Part shown: positions 1 to 12,491 of the stretch, in pieces | How the letters are laid out: the number at the start of each line of letters is the position of its first letter | Numbering within the stretch: position 1 is the stretch's first letter | Assembly: GCA_020002185.1 (NCBI GenBank) | Contig: CM034534.1 | Span: 33,985,092 to 34,049,091 of the forward strand | Length of the DNA: 64,000 nucleotides | Direction of reading: 5' to 3' | Origin: Paraescarpia echinospica | Taxonomy: Eukaryota; Annelida; Polychaeta; Sabellida; Siboglinidae | Notes under the pieces: generated by a model | Databases searched by the model: none | What the model was told of the DNA's origin: nothing | The model's input: only the letters and a program-made list of their open reading frames with translations | Program-made: the position numbers and the translations under genes

Positions 1-1649
1 AAAGTAACTTCCCGTATATATTTTATAGCAATATATAAATTCTTTAAGAAGCCATTCAAAGCGAACCACTGGCAGATATGTTCCTACTAACACCAATTCG
101 ACGCCTGTAGGAAGGGTTCAGCAATGGTACAATTACTGCGCGAAAACTATTTATTCACATACAGTATATATATAAATATATATATATATGTATTAATCAT
201 TGTTTCCTGTCGGAAAAAAAAACATATTTACAGGCGAGCGCTAGTCATTACTAAAATAGATAGGTTCGGGTTTTTGGGGACCGAGCCGGAGACGAGACGG
301 GCTTAAAATCGAATTGCCAAGGTGGCTTTAACCTGGGATCTTGCCAATGTGCTATACCATTGACCTGTTTTAGCCATATTACTTTCCGAACGGTCAAAGC
401 CTCTATCGCCAGAGCCAGACAGACGCAGAGAAACGGATCAGTGATGCGATGATGTGGGTAGCGTAAAGCACAGTATTCATCCACAAATCCCTACTGCGAG
501 CCGGGTTAAAGAACGGCGCCAATAAGCGTTTATCCCCGCTTTGAAAACATCGGTGAATTTCACATTTCTCACCTTTCCACCAACGCGTGCGTCATCAGAA
601 GAAGCAACTGTCGTTGAGTTGCAACTCGTATTGATTTCGTTTGTTTTGTATCGGATGCTGTCATCTTAGAGAGATGTTTCCGCAAGCGTTTGTTATTGTC
701 TGTCTTGTTCCCGTGGAAGAACCACCCAGGCTGGGGTGTCAGGTCGAGATACAACGTGCCTTTTGTTGAGCGAATCCGTTCGGTCGATAATCGCGCGACG
801 AATGCAAGCACCACGGAAGAACGCATACGGCTCAAGAACACCCGCTTAAACGATGAGATGTAAACATTCTCGCGAGGCGCACACATCACGTGCATTATTC
901 AAAGTGTGACACGCTTGCATTTCGTCTGCAGTGTATGAAAGCGCACGCCATAGATACATCTTGATGCATCCCTTAACCAGTGGTACGGCTGCGAGAGACG
1001 CCCCCTTGTGAGAAAGTGTTGGGTGTTCGCATTGCATCATCGAGACGCCCCCGAATTATACAGTTTTTTGTGTCAATAGTTCATTATCGAGCGCCCCCAA
1101 ATTAGACAGGTGTTTCGGGTTAGAAACGCATCATCGAGAGGTTTGGGGTTATTGGAGCATCACCTAGATGCCCCCGTATGTGTAATGTTGTTGGTTATTT
1201 TTATGTGAGAGGTGTTCGGATCAACAGTACTTCTATCTGTTATGGCGTTCGGCATTGTTTTGCGTTTGATCTTTCCAGGAGCGATTTACATGAATACATC
1301 TTCAAATAAACTACATTTTGACTAAGACAATCAATAAACGACATGTACTTTGTAAAATTGCTGTTCGGAAAATCGAAGCGAGACGCGACGTCTGCAGAAC
1401 ATTAGTTGTTAGATCTGCCGCGATAGGCAAGAAACATAGCACGTTCGGCTGAGGCGACAGACATTCTTGCAGAGGCTGCAATAACTCATGGGAAGATGCG
1501 GCAGCTGGGACAAAGTACTAGTCTGGTGTAGTTTGAGCGTCTTCTTCTGTGTGGTCACAAGACATCAAACGCGTGCTCTCAAATCAACACAAATTTTCTA
1601 CATTCCCTCCATCAGCAACACAGACTATGCACACACACACAAACACAAT

Positions 1650-1652
<3 letters not shown>
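1..1652. other. Non-coding stretch, no gene seen
   Basis: Both strands carry only short open frames with no recognisable motif and no convincing exon boundaries. There is a small TA/TATA tract near 165-190. I see nothing else to annotate. Confidence 0.5.

Positions 1653-1704
<52 letters not shown>
1653..1704. repeat. (CT)n microsatellite
   Basis: Uninterrupted CT dinucleotide tract of about 26 units, followed by a short CA/CCCC-rich tail. Serine/leucine open frames across it are artefacts of the repeat. Confidence 0.97.
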
Positions 1705-1708
<4 letters not shown>

Positions 1709-2104
1709 CCCCCCTCACACACATCATACAAATTACATTAACCACAATATCTCACAACTAACATAGTCGCCGTATAATATTAGTACCGTAATACAACTGT
1801 CGACAACACGATCTCGCCCCTACACACTAGCAAACAGCAACACACCTAGCTGGGTAGTTGTGCAATGAAGATGTAACATGTGCAGAAAGAAAAGGTGAAA
1901 CTAATCAGTGACGCGCTTGCGTTGTATGATCATAAACGTGTGAATCGCTACTTTGTTCCTGTGTCAGCAATGACGTTCTACCGGTGACGTGGTTCGACCT
2001 GTTTGTTTCTGTGTCTACCTACGCCAAGCGTCGCGTGTTATCAGAACATTGAAGTCCAACAGTGCACTACGAGTGGCATAATAACACAATAACATACTAA
2101 CGGG

Positions 2105-2254
2105 GTGTATACAAACACGCATATTCATGAGCACACAAATGCACACACCCACTTCTGCACGCACGGTCACAATCACTTATTCGTGATTGTGACCATGCAT
2201 GCACTGCACGCACATACATTCACACACGCACGCACACAAACACGCACGCACACA

Positions 2255-2351
<97 letters not shown>

Positions 2352-2520
2352 TCAACCACACACAAACTCAACCGCACACACACACGCACACACACACTCA
2401 CGCACACACACACACACGCGTACGCACACGCACATATACACGCGCGCGCGTACACGCACAGGTACACGCACATGCACACACATGCGCGCGCACGCGCGCA
2501 CACACACACACACACACACG
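2105..2520. repeat. CA-rich block with long pure (CA)n core
   Basis: The block is CA-rich throughout, with an uninterrupted CA run at about 2261-2348 and flanks mixing CA with CG steps (alternating purine-pyrimidine). Such DNA can adopt Z-form. The His/Thr and Cys/Val open frames here are not genes. The 440 bases that follow (2521-2960) hold nothing I recognise. Confidence 0.95.
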
Positions 2521-2960
2521 ATCACAAGTCCCACCCTGTCTGAAGAATGCATTTATATAACCAAGACAGTGCCACACTAATTGCAGTGACTGTGTTGTGT
2601 TAACTGTACGCCAGACACAGTATTGTCGGCAGTTTTAACACGTATTCGGTAATTGTGCGGCCTCTGACTGAGAAACTACTCATGTACGCTAAAGCGGCGC
2701 GTAGTCATTGTTAGCAGAAATGGATATTGACGCTTCAATTAAAGCGAACAGAAATCTTGAGCAGCCTTGACGGGTCGACAAAGACAGTGCATTAACAGGC
2801 CGCTGTGGCGCACGCAGCACAGCCGTCGGCGGAAATATCGATTATAACAAAACTAGTCAATGTTGCTTATTAGTGAATTGTTCGTTTACCATGCTAGTTA
2901 AACGCGGAGTCAATGTCGGTAATGAGCTATTTTCTCCAGCTGGTTATCCCGCTGCACTGA

Positions 2961-3398
2961 GGGGTTGTTAGACGCTACACGAACGCACTGGTGGGTTGTT
3001 AGACGCTACACGAACATACTGGTGGATTGTTAGACGCTACACGAACGCACTGGTGGGTTGTTAGACGCTACACCGACGCACTGGTGGGTTGTTAGACACT
3101 ACACGAACAGACTGGTGAATTGTTAGACGCTACACGAATACACTGGTGGGTTGTTAGACGCTACACGGACGGACTGGTGGGTTGTTAGACGCTACACGAA
3201 CAGACTGGTGGATTGTTAGACGCTACACGAACACACTGGTGGGTTGTTAGACGCTGCACGGACGCACTGGCGGGTTGTTAGACGCTACACGAACAGACTG
3301 GCGGGTTGTTAGACGCAACACCAACAGACTGGTGGATTGTTAGACGCTACACAAACACACTGATGAGTTGTTAGACGCTACACGGACACACTGCCGGG
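2961..3398. repeat. 31-bp minisatellite, about 14 units
   Basis: Direct tandem repeat whose units all contain the core GTTAGACGCTACACGAAC followed by a short variable part ending ACTGGTGG. Units differ by one to three substitutions, mainly at the base after ACACG and in the ACTGG segment, and the register stays at 31 bp. It is followed by a short GGGC tract at about 3417-3440. Confidence 0.92.
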
Positions 3399-4912
3399 AT
3401 ATTACGGGACACTGCCGGGCGGGCGGGCGGGCGGGTGGCGGGCGGACGATAGGTAGATGTAGTTTGGTAGATGAATAGACTCGTGTTGACTTGGACTGCA
3501 GATTCATGAAGGCGACCTGCCGCAGGTGAAACGGTGACTCACACGGAGACAAAGCCGCCCTCCCCGTCGTCCTGTTACCTGTCAGTGATAGTGAACAGAT
3601 GCTCGACCCAATATGATTTGTCATGCTATAATGTTATAAGGAGCCACACCGCGCCGTTCGAGGGCCGACATCTCCGTTGCATAAAGCCGCCGGAGCCGCG
3701 CTTCTCGGACCGCGTCCAATAATTGCGTCTTCCGCAGGCGCTGAATGTCCGGACTACGAGAATACACACTGCATTAGGGTTCTTGTTAAATCAATCTTAC
3801 ACAATTTACTTCCCCCTGAGCCATCTCATCATCATCATCGACACCGTTGCAGGAAGAGTTAGCGATCCTTTATCAAATACAAGATAACTGAATACGTATT
3901 TCGTATACAGAAACAAGTCTCTACGGACAACTTTATATTGGCTTGTGTGTGGATCCGTGTATGCACCGTATATTTTCGTTGTTCGTTTTGAATTTGAAAA
4001 CAAAACGGCGGTATATACACGGACCGTTTGGAATTTCATGAGAAATTATGAATACATCAACCTGAATCTATGTAATATATGCCTGTGTTTGATTACAGTT
4101 GAAGAGAGTAATTTTCGCGATGTTTTTTTTGAAAAATAAATGACACGGAACAATTAATATCTGCAAATCAACAACACTTCTACCAAAAAAATATTGACAT
4201 ATGTTGGTATACAAAACTCACATGCGCCGTGAAACGTTGATTTAGCAAATCGCTTGATCATAATTTCATTTACATTTAAAGGAAATGTTACAACTGAATG
4301 TGAAAAAGAATAAGAATCGCTAAGCGTCTCTAAGTGGAAGCTGGTGAGACGACCAAATCCACTAAATCATAATGATGAAGCCACAAAACGTGTCATCTAG
4401 ACACACAAAACCGCTTACACGCTTTCATCACGATAGCGCTTCACTAATTAAGCCAATGTTCTTGTTTATGATCGCGGCTTAGTTATACTAGCAGACACGG
4501 GTTACTGTTCTATGTGAATTTGCTAGATCGTCTCATAATCTTGACGTCGACTCGGCACGGAAGACCGCTAAGCTGCAGTCCGTAAAAGGCACCCGTAGTG
4601 TCAAGGGAAGTTCCGGTTGGCGGGTAGACGTAGACTTGAGCGTGTATGTACACGGCAGGATGAACAACTAATGAATAAAGTTTACATAATTTCGTATTAA
4701 TGGGACAACTGATAATTGTACCCGGACGTGACCCCTGCGATAATCTTCTCTCGGTATTGATTTGATTCAGCGATACGGCGATCGGCGATTAAACGTTGCA
4801 GACGGTGGATTGATCGACGACGCGGCGTCTTGCGGTCCCTCTTTAAATGTTTCTCAGAAACATTCTCATTTTCTCTTTTATCTCTGGGTCTCTCTCTCCC
4901 CCGTCTCTACCC
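3399..4912. other. Non-coding stretch, no gene seen
   Basis: After the short GGGC tract I find only short open frames without family motifs. Nothing else is supported. Confidence 0.45.
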
Positions 4913-4989
4913 ACCCTCTCTCTCTCTCTCTCTATCTATCTGTATATATATATATATCCCGCTCTCTCCCTCTCCCTCTCCCTCTCCCT

Positions 4990-5038
<49 letters not shown>
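4913..5038. repeat. CT / CCCTCT compound microsatellite
   Basis: A CT run, then a TATC/TA segment (about 4930-4957), then CCCTCT hexanucleotides grading into pure CT. Mirror-repeat polypyrimidine DNA of this kind can form triplex structures. Confidence 0.94.
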
Positions 5039-5040
<2 letters not shown>

Positions 5041-5944
5041 GATAGTTTCGCCTCTGCTCTCTTCGCTAGTCTGTCCACCTCCATTCTCATCAATTAAGTT
5101 TTTGTCGCTGTTCACGACATTACATTCAGGTGACATATTGCGCTTTATGGACATAAAACCCAGCACGATGGCGTGGGTGGGATTATGGGTGGTTCGCGAG
5201 TTATATAAAACAACGCATTTAGAGTAAGAGTCCCCCTGGAGTCGCTTAATGAATCAGGATAAACGATTTAGTGTTGCAACCTGCCATTTCTTAGAGATAC
5301 ATTGACAATAGAAGAGCTTTAATAAATGTGCCAGGTTAAAGAGGATATTGAACCCATCTGCGTGGCTACAAAAGCGGTAGACTGTCGTTTCAAAAACACC
5401 TAAACACCAAACTGGGGATTGAATGGAATCAACATAAATGCATATTGTTGTAATCGCCGTGAATTTGGTTTGCATCGGAACATGAAACGAACATACAGAC
5501 TACATTGACGCCATCGTGCATTACCTAACACTGTGGCAATACTTACGCCATACACCAGTCGCACCACACACAAGATGCATAACAATAACAATTCAAAACT
5601 AGTCAACACTTACATCAGACGATACTTACACACCATACAACACTCACACTAAACAAGTCACACCAAACAACAATTACACCAGGCAACAGTTACACAAAGC
5701 AACACCCTCACCAGAACCTAAACGACAACCGGGATGAGGAAAGCGAAGATAATTTAAACCTTCCAACGATAATTATCAAAAACCCAACGGAAAGATTTCT
5801 TGGTGATACGCAACTATTGCATAAAATGAAGCACTCCTGTGGCTGAATGGAAACACATACTCTCGGTGCATTCTTGTCGCAGTTACGTTTGAACGCAATT
5901 TCGCGCGCACGCACGCAGGTGCGCTGGCACGGAGATACACGCAG
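5039..5944. other. Non-coding stretch, A/C-rich end
   Basis: No gene recognised. From about 5560 to 5710 the sequence is rich in degenerate CACACC/AACA blocks, resembling a decayed short-unit repeat. Confidence 0.45.
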
Positions 5945-6006
5945 GCACACACACACACACACACACTCACACACACACACGCGCGCGCGCGCGCGCAAAC
6001 ACACAC

Positions 6007-6044
<38 letters not shown>

Positions 6045-6112
6045 ACGCAAACACACACACACGCACGCAAACACGCACACACACGCGCGCGCGCGCAAAC
6101 ACACACACATAC
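5945..6112. repeat. CA/CG microsatellite
   Basis: CA tract interrupted twice by pure CG runs (about 5980-5996 and 6083-6096) and by AAACACAC spacers. Strictly alternating purine-pyrimidine over long stretches. Confidence 0.93.
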
Positions 6113-6712
6113 AATAAGAACAATAATAACAACATCAACAACAACAGCTCTGATCTCAATCTCAATACTGGCTTTCGGCATGAGAAGAAATGCAGACCGT
6201 ATCAACAATAGTCGACACATTGAAGTGGACTAGTGCCGTTCTCAGACATGTCTCTTGCCAACAGTTGGTGAGTAGTTATGACGGACCAGGCTCGTGAGAA
6301 CCATTAGACGTGCAATGCCTCGAAGCCCACGACTGATGATCGACCGGGAAAGACGCGAAATGAAATCAGTCGAAGATGGTCACAAGACACCGCCCTCGCA
6401 CCAATTTCATGTTCTCTCCGCCCGAGTGAAATTAGTGATCGATCACATTATTTCTGCCACGCCAGGCATTAATCCCCGCTTAGGTCCACTCTCCCACTCT
6501 TGACGAATTGGGTTATGGCGTAATGATTAATGACGGAGAATTAGCGATAAGCCACGGACAAAGAAGTAGGGATTAATCGTGTTATCTTGCGGCATTTAAT
6601 TTGGTGCGGCGATATCGAGAAGCCGTTATCGTGACCATGTTACCATTCCAATACAGGATTCATTACAGTATCATCTGCATCCAACGCCCTGAAATCAGTT
6701 AACTATCGACTC
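6113..6712. other. Non-coding stretch, no gene seen
   Basis: An AAC/ATC-rich segment directly follows the microsatellite. The rest shows no exon-like signal and no known repeat. Confidence 0.4.
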
Positions 6713-6990
6713 GTTTCCGTCCTAACTCTGCCCACAACCAATTCGGTCCATTATCAACTCAGTCCACTACCAATCCGGTTCACCACCAAGACGTTCCACT
6801 ACCAAGTCAGTCCGATACTAACTCGGTCCATCAACATCTCGGTTCGTTACCGACTCGTTCCACTACGTCAACGTTCCACTACCAAATCGATCCACTTTCA
6901 ACACGTTCCGCTCTGTCCTCTACCAGCTCGTTTCACTACAAACTCGGACCACAAACAACTTGTTCCACTACCAACCCGTTCGCATACCGA
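6713..6990. repeat. Degenerate tandem repeat, unit about 18-20 bp
   Basis: Recurring CCACTACCAACTCGT-like units (variants of TTCCACTACCAA and ACTCGGTCCA) about every 18-20 bp for roughly 280 bp. Units diverge strongly, so this is an old minisatellite. A plus-strand open frame starting near 7001 begins at its edge and shows no family motif. Confidence 0.7.
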
Positions 6991-7926
6991 CTGTTTCCAG
7001 TTGGTAGTTGCCGTCTTGTTGATGGACGAGTTGACGATGGACGAGTCAGTAGTAACCGACTTGCTATGGGACGAGTTTGCGCTTTTTGTATCGTGTTGTC
7101 GTGGGGCAGAATTGTCCGGTTACAACAGGCAGTATTTACCTGTGATTACGCCTGATTATGGCCGCGTTATCCACGTTCACCACTGCTTGCCTTACACCGG
7201 CGCTGCAGCCAGCGATCCCAGTAGCTACGGGGGACTCGTAACAAACAGAAGATTGTGCTAATAGACATTGAGCCGCATTGCAGACGATTGGTGAATATTC
7301 GAATCAAGAGCGTGAACCAAACGCTGCAGAAAACGGGAAGCCAATATGAGCCGTATATGCGTTTCTCGCAGCTGTAAATATCATGTAATGAAATCACTCC
7401 TATTAATTTCTACTGTATCTATTTTTGTCGTATAACGCCAAACACATCCGCATGTCGTTTTCATACATGTACGTATGGAATTCTACCTTTTTCTCGCGTG
7501 CAAACGCAAATTGTTTTGAATCGCTTAATTATGGTCTCCGTCGTCGTCTCTGTCCATGATTTGGTTGCCAAGTAACCAGCTTCGTACGGAACAGAACCAG
7601 CCAATTGGACTCGCCTTCGTCGGATGCTCTTAAAACCAGAACAACATCAGTTGTAAATAGTTTACCTGGCACTTCATTTTTTCCAGTAATTGTAGTGTAG
7701 ATCGTTGACGCCACGTGTTGTCACTGCAACGCAGACGAATCTGCACGGTCCCTGTTTGAGGTGCTACGAAATTACGTTCCACACAGGACATGAAAATGTC
7801 GCAATTCTTGCAGAAGCAGGGCCTGTCCAGCCACTCATATATCTGTCATTACTTGCTACTAATGTGTGTACAATATGTGAATTATGGTATCATCAGAATA
7901 TGTTTGAAATTGTTGCTATGTTCATA

Positions 7927-8272
7927 GGCGCCTGAACGAAATTAATATTGGAGGAGCTGAAACGGGGCTTGAGCACCACTCCGCTCTCCGCTGTTGGCTC
8001 GACTGATGACATCGGAAGACAATTTTGGGAGCTCTTCAGGCTATCCGAAAATTTCCATTCGCACCTCCCTTGAAGCTTGCCAACAAAACCCACCTTAATG
8101 CTCCCTAAAAAAAACTCTAATTGCACCAACAAATATTTCGAAGGGCACATCTTATCCCCAGCCCCCACCAACAAAGATTACACGAAAAAATGCACAGAAC
8201 TTCCCTAAATATTATTTTGGAGGGCTAATCGTAATCCAGCCCCCCTGCTCAAATATTGGTTCCGGCGTCCTT
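7927..8272. mobile_element. Possible non-autonomous DNA transposon (MITE-like)
   Basis: The left end (GGCGCCTGAAC... AATATTGG) and the reverse complement of the right end (GGACGCCGGAACCAATATT) are similar, as expected for imperfect terminal inverted repeats about 345 bp apart. The interior is non-coding with CAGCCCCC-type blocks. No clear target-site duplication could be fixed. It could also be a degenerate dispersed repeat of another class. The stretch before it (6991-7926) shows no gene. Confidence 0.3.
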
Positions 8273-8935
8273 TGTGTTCTAAGTCTACGACGTCGCGAGA
8301 ATTCCCGGACAAGCACAATTATGACATCACACAGTTGTTTCAACCACACATTGAATCATAATGGATACTATCCCAATTTGCGAAGGCAACGGACGTGGGT
8401 CCAGTCAACACATTCTGACGCGTACCTCTTAGTCACGTGTGATCGCGACACAAAACATCACAGACGAACGTGTCTCCGTGTGTTCAAACTACACATGTAA
8501 CCATGCATACAATATGCAGTTCGAAATTGTATGCCTGAAAAAATCGAAAACCATGATCCCTCTGTACTGACGCGAACTGCGTCCTATCTGTATGATAATC
8601 TGTAAAGCCGTCGTTCACGTAGAAAACGCCAATGCTGAAGCGATACTAGTCAGATCGCAGCCTCGGCGGGTATGATACATCACCAAGTTCCTGAGTGGAT
8701 GGTCGACGGTAAATACCACATGCAGGCAACGTCCACAGTCGGTACACCGAGGTCGACAACTCTCTGTTGACGACAGGTCCCAAAAAGGTGGTTAGAAGTA
8801 GTATTACACACGATACCGAAGAAGATAAACACACGTTATTTTCAAATTACGATAACTAATACTATACCACACTTGAGTTGTTCTCTGTGTCTTTATATGT
8901 CTATATGTGTCGTTGTTTCGGTGTCTCTGGACCAC
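8273..8935. other. Non-coding stretch, no gene seen
   Basis: Only short open frames without motifs on either strand. Nothing supported. Confidence 0.4.
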
Positions 8936-9160
8936 TGTCTCTCTGTCGCTGCCTGTCTGCCTGTCTGTTTCTCTGCCTGCCTGTCTGTGTGTCTCTCTGT
9001 TTCAGTGTCTCCCATCCCATCCACTCTCCGCCATCTCTCTCGGTCCCTCTCCCTCTCCCTCTCCCCCCTCTCTCTCTCTCTCCCCGTCATTCCTCCCCCT
9101 CTCTCCCCCTCTCTTCCCGTCTGTCTCTAATTCGCTCTCTCACTCCCTTCTCTCTCCCAG
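8936..9160. repeat. CT-rich polypyrimidine tract
   Basis: Degenerate CTGT/CTCTCC-rich tract that becomes nearly pure CT/CCCCT around 9030-9120. The Leu/Ser-rich open frames in three phases are by-products. Confidence 0.85.
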
Positions 9161-9523
9161 AATTACTCTATCCTCAGTCTCAAAACACAATGCCAACGAT
9201 GAGACGTCTCATGGTGACACGTTAGTCACCGAAATTTGTGTGGTTCTGGTTGCAAGCATTAGGTAGAATACGTTTACGCCCAGTGACTCTTTAAACTAAG
9301 CGCTGCATCTGATTCGCATAAAGTCCGGTCGAACTATTGCGTCTGAACAAAATGGCTTAATTAATTGCAAGTCTTTGTGTGACTGCGTCTGAACCGTGCC
9401 TGCGTGAGGCATTTGACTTAACTGGCACATCAAGTAAGTGCGGTGTCCAGCCTTCCTGGAAATCATGGAATAAATTACGACCATCGCCTTGCTTCTGTGA
9501 TTCCAGAAACAATATATGTATAA

Positions 9524-9549
9524 TTATATATATATATATATATATATAT
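9524..9549. repeat. (TA)n microsatellite
   Basis: Short pure TA run. Confidence 0.9.
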
Positions 9550-9686
9550 TTCTAGAACTTGTGGAAACCGAATGATACCATACTAACTTGTTTCATCTTT
9601 GTATTCTATTTGATGTACAGTGCCGCAAACTATAATATCTTCCATCGTACGTTCAGGAAAGATAGGCGTTTAGCAATAAGCCACAT

Positions 9687-9769
9687 TTGTTGTTGTTGTT
9701 GCTGCTGTTGCTGCTGCTGTTGCTGCTGCTGTTGCAGCTGTGTTGTTGTTGTTGTTTTTGTTGTTTTGT
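9687..9769. repeat. TGT/TGC trinucleotide repeat
   Basis: About 27 trinucleotides mixing TGT and TGC, grading into TTG/TTTTG. It would read as poly-Cys, poly-Val or poly-Leu, but no exon context surrounds it. Confidence 0.92.
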
Positions 9770-11728
9770 AGTAACATCAGTAATAATCCCACAACTAGTC
9801 TTCTGATTATATAGCCTTGCTAGGCAATATCCTAATTACAAACAAGACCACCCCAAAAACGGGGGTAACATTAGATAGTCAACATGTGTAGCTTTTATGA
9901 TGGCAGCATTCCAGCAGGAGCCTCAGAACGAACAGGCAGACATTGAGTTCCGCCAGCTATTGTCTAGCACAATCGAGAGCCTACCTCATCAACGATCAAT
10001 GCGGCTTATGCTTGAAATATGTCACTCAAACAGAAATGGATATTCAGTGTAATGAATATATTGATTTTGCGAGATATACATGGGAAAACTTTCAGGAATA
10101 TAAAGAGTAAACATAAGCCAGCGTTAACTAGTCAAAGGTGGAGGAGTACTCGACCTATTTTTCGCAAATCGCCCAGATCAGTGAAATATGGCACCGTTTC
10201 TTTGGCATCGTGTCTGCTAAAGCGATAATATCGAGCTATGGAATCAGACTCAACACGATGTCTTTACCTACCAACATTAGGTGAGCATAAAACACACCAA
10301 GGTATGTCACCAAAAATATCCAGAAACTCCTTTTCTTGCATGATTCATCATGGCTAAAATACTATTGTATGTATTACACGAAACGCAGGCATAATAGCAA
10401 GGTCAGTAATACCTACTAGGATAATTACTTACAAATAAATCAGAAGAGCACGGTTTAAACACATTTAGATTGGTGATAATTACGTAAACCACGTCGGGAA
10501 GTGGGTCGACCGAAGGCAAATTGGCGAAACTGGAGAAGGAAAACTGCAACTGAGACTCAAAAAGAACAGGTTCACAGTGTCGGATTCAGGGCAGAGCAGA
10601 CTGGTCAGTTGCCCAGTGGCCTCCCCTATATAATTTTACGGGGGCCTCTTCAAAATTGTGTTTGGGTAGTTCCTTTGGTAACAAAATGCTTAGACGTAAC
10701 TTGAGTGCTTCGGTAACGAGCAAATTGGTGTTCTAAATGGACAAGTCATATTTTGCAATGAAGTTCCTATTGAAGAAGGTAGGGAGGAGTGAGTATTAAT
10801 ATGATGCGATATCCGGCAAACACTGCCCAGGGGCATACACAGTCCTAAATACGGCGCTTGTGCTAGACCCCTTAGTCTAGGTAAGGTAAGGCAAGGTAAG
10901 ATACCAAATCGATTTATATTGTGTCATGTTGGCCATATATACAAAAGACTTCAAGACACCTGTTAACAAACACTTCAGCTGGACTTGCAAACCCACCGCC
11001 GAATGTCGCAGCGGGTCCCGCCACTGTTCTGCCTATGTCGCATCATATATTGACGAACAAATTAGTATCAAAACTGAGATATATTAGTTTTACAACCATC
11101 AAGCAACTGAATGGAATATACAAGTCAGGTTATCTTCTGTTCTGGCAAACGATTGCCACTAAACCTAGTAGCCGAGTTACTAGTAATGACGTATAAATAT
11201 ATAAATAGAATACGTGCTAAGTACTACAAAGCGGTCATTGATGAAACCAGACAGGCGACAGCCAATAATTGCGAAATGTCGTTTGAATAGCGATCATCGT
11301 GATCGATGACAACAAACCTAAGACGTTCATCTCACATTAACCATGCTGATAGTTGTTAATACAAAACACACGGCTCTCTACAATAAGTTTAAAAGTTATT
11401 GTAATATCAAAGCTGAGGTGCTCGTAAGTTTAATTATTGCAGTCAAACTAGATGACTTGACATAACCATTTACTATCGTTCACACATTTGCATTTAAATA
11501 AAACTCGCAAATACGGAAACATATCGCATAATGTTATGATGACACAGTCGTAGTAGAGAAAACATACAAGTATTAATAAACTGACTCGCAGACAACCAAC
11601 GATAATTAGGCAACGCCATGGTATCATTAAGTAACTCAACCAGAGTTTACAGACTTCTGAAGAGGTCATAGCAAGCGATGAGTAATTTAATTAAAGTCTC
11701 AACAACAGCTTGTGTCTTCTCGCAAATC

Positions 11729-11729
<1 letters not shown>
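9770..11729. other. Non-coding stretch, no gene seen
   Basis: AT-rich DNA. A short GGTAAGGTAAGGCAAGGTAAG direct repeat lies at about 10879-10900. No exon or known element recognised. Confidence 0.4.
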
Positions 11730-11794
<65 letters not shown>

Positions 11795-11835
11795 CGTGTG
11801 TGCACGCGTGCGTGCGTGGGCGTGTACTTGTGAGT
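11730..11835. repeat. (TG)n microsatellite with degenerate tail
   Basis: Pure TG run to about 11791, then mixed TG/CG steps. Confidence 0.95.
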
Positions 11836-11884
11836 GCGCTTGCGAGTTCGCGAGAGCGCGCGCATGTGTGTAATTACTAATCCT

Positions 11885-12100
11885 TCTACATGACGTCCAC
11901 CTGTCAATAATCAGTCACCAAATCAATCGTCTTCCAATGACGTTCACCTGTCTGTAACATTTTCCTTTCGATATTGCACGTCTGTCAAAAAGGGACCTAT
12001 TGTTAGAGTTCAAAACTGACAACGCATGGACCTATGACGTCCTCCTATCTACAATTACATTGTTGTAATTACAAGTTTCCGACGTCATATTCCTGTTCTA
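11885..12100. repeat. Degenerate approx. 48-bp tandem repeat carrying TGACGT sites
   Basis: TGACGTCC (11891), TGACGTTC (11938), TGCACGTC (near 11976), TGACGTCC (12035) and the related GACGTCAT (12081) recur at roughly 40-58 bp spacing. The first two are followed by ACCTGTC. TGACGT is the core of CREB/ATF sites and CACCTG is an E-box. The block lies downstream of the calcium-sensor exon on that gene's strand, so it would sit in intron 1. Any regulatory role is inference. Confidence 0.5.
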
Positions 12101-12386
12101 ACGGTGTCCACTTTATGTAGTTTACTGTAATGTGAAATACCCTAACATGTACTGTTGTAAGGAAAACAGAGTAGCTAGGCTTTACTGCGACAAACGTTAT
12201 TCAAAGCGGGAAGCGAACATGCATCATCATGCAAAGATTGCCTTTAGCCTCACATTAAACAAACGGATCGCGCGCAATACCCCGCGCGGGTACTCAGAAG
12301 AGCAACCCGATAGTGTCAACTGCGGAAGTGCGGTATACAATGACACGCGTCTTCTGGCGAAAAGAGCAAGACAAGATGGCACTTAC

Positions 12387-12491
12387 CATGAAGCCTTTGT
12401 ACCAGTCTTTGATCTGCCTCTCTGTGAACGACGTCTTCTTGAGCAGCTCCTCGAGATCCGCCTTCGGAATCTTTGCCGATTTGTTCCCCAT
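12387..12491 (-). CDS. Neuronal calcium sensor family protein, first coding exon (visinin/hippocalcin/frequenin-like)
   Basis: This 35-codon exon starts with ATG at 12491-12489 and reads MGNKSAKIP... to ...WYKGFM. It then meets a strong splice donor (GTAAGT at 12386-12381). The N-terminal MGNKS matches the N-myristoylation signal (Gly2, Ser at position 5) shared by neuronal calcium sensors. The segment TSFTERQIKDWYKGF matches the first helix of the degenerate first EF-hand (FT-x-x-E/Q-I-x-x-W-Y-K-G-F). In this family the next exon normally continues with K-D-C-P and the calcium-binding EF-hands. Those exons are not recognisable at lower coordinates here, so intron 1 is probably long or leaves the window. 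Known members are myristoylated, membrane-associated calcium sensors acting mainly in neurons. Which subfamily (NCS-1, neurocalcin, hippocalcin, visinin-like) cannot be told from 35 residues. Open frames of 79-165 aa over this locus in other phases are shadows. Confidence 0.85.

Noticed and set aside
2105..2560. His/Thr and Cys/Val repeat proteins over CA/TG tracts (also at 5.9, 18.5, 21.1, 26.4, 40.0 and 46.1 kb)
   Set aside because: Dinucleotide microsatellites have no stops in some phases. These are not genes.
2961..3398. CRISPR-like array of 31-bp repeats
   Set aside because: Units are directly contiguous with no unique spacers, and the setting is an animal genome. It is a minisatellite.
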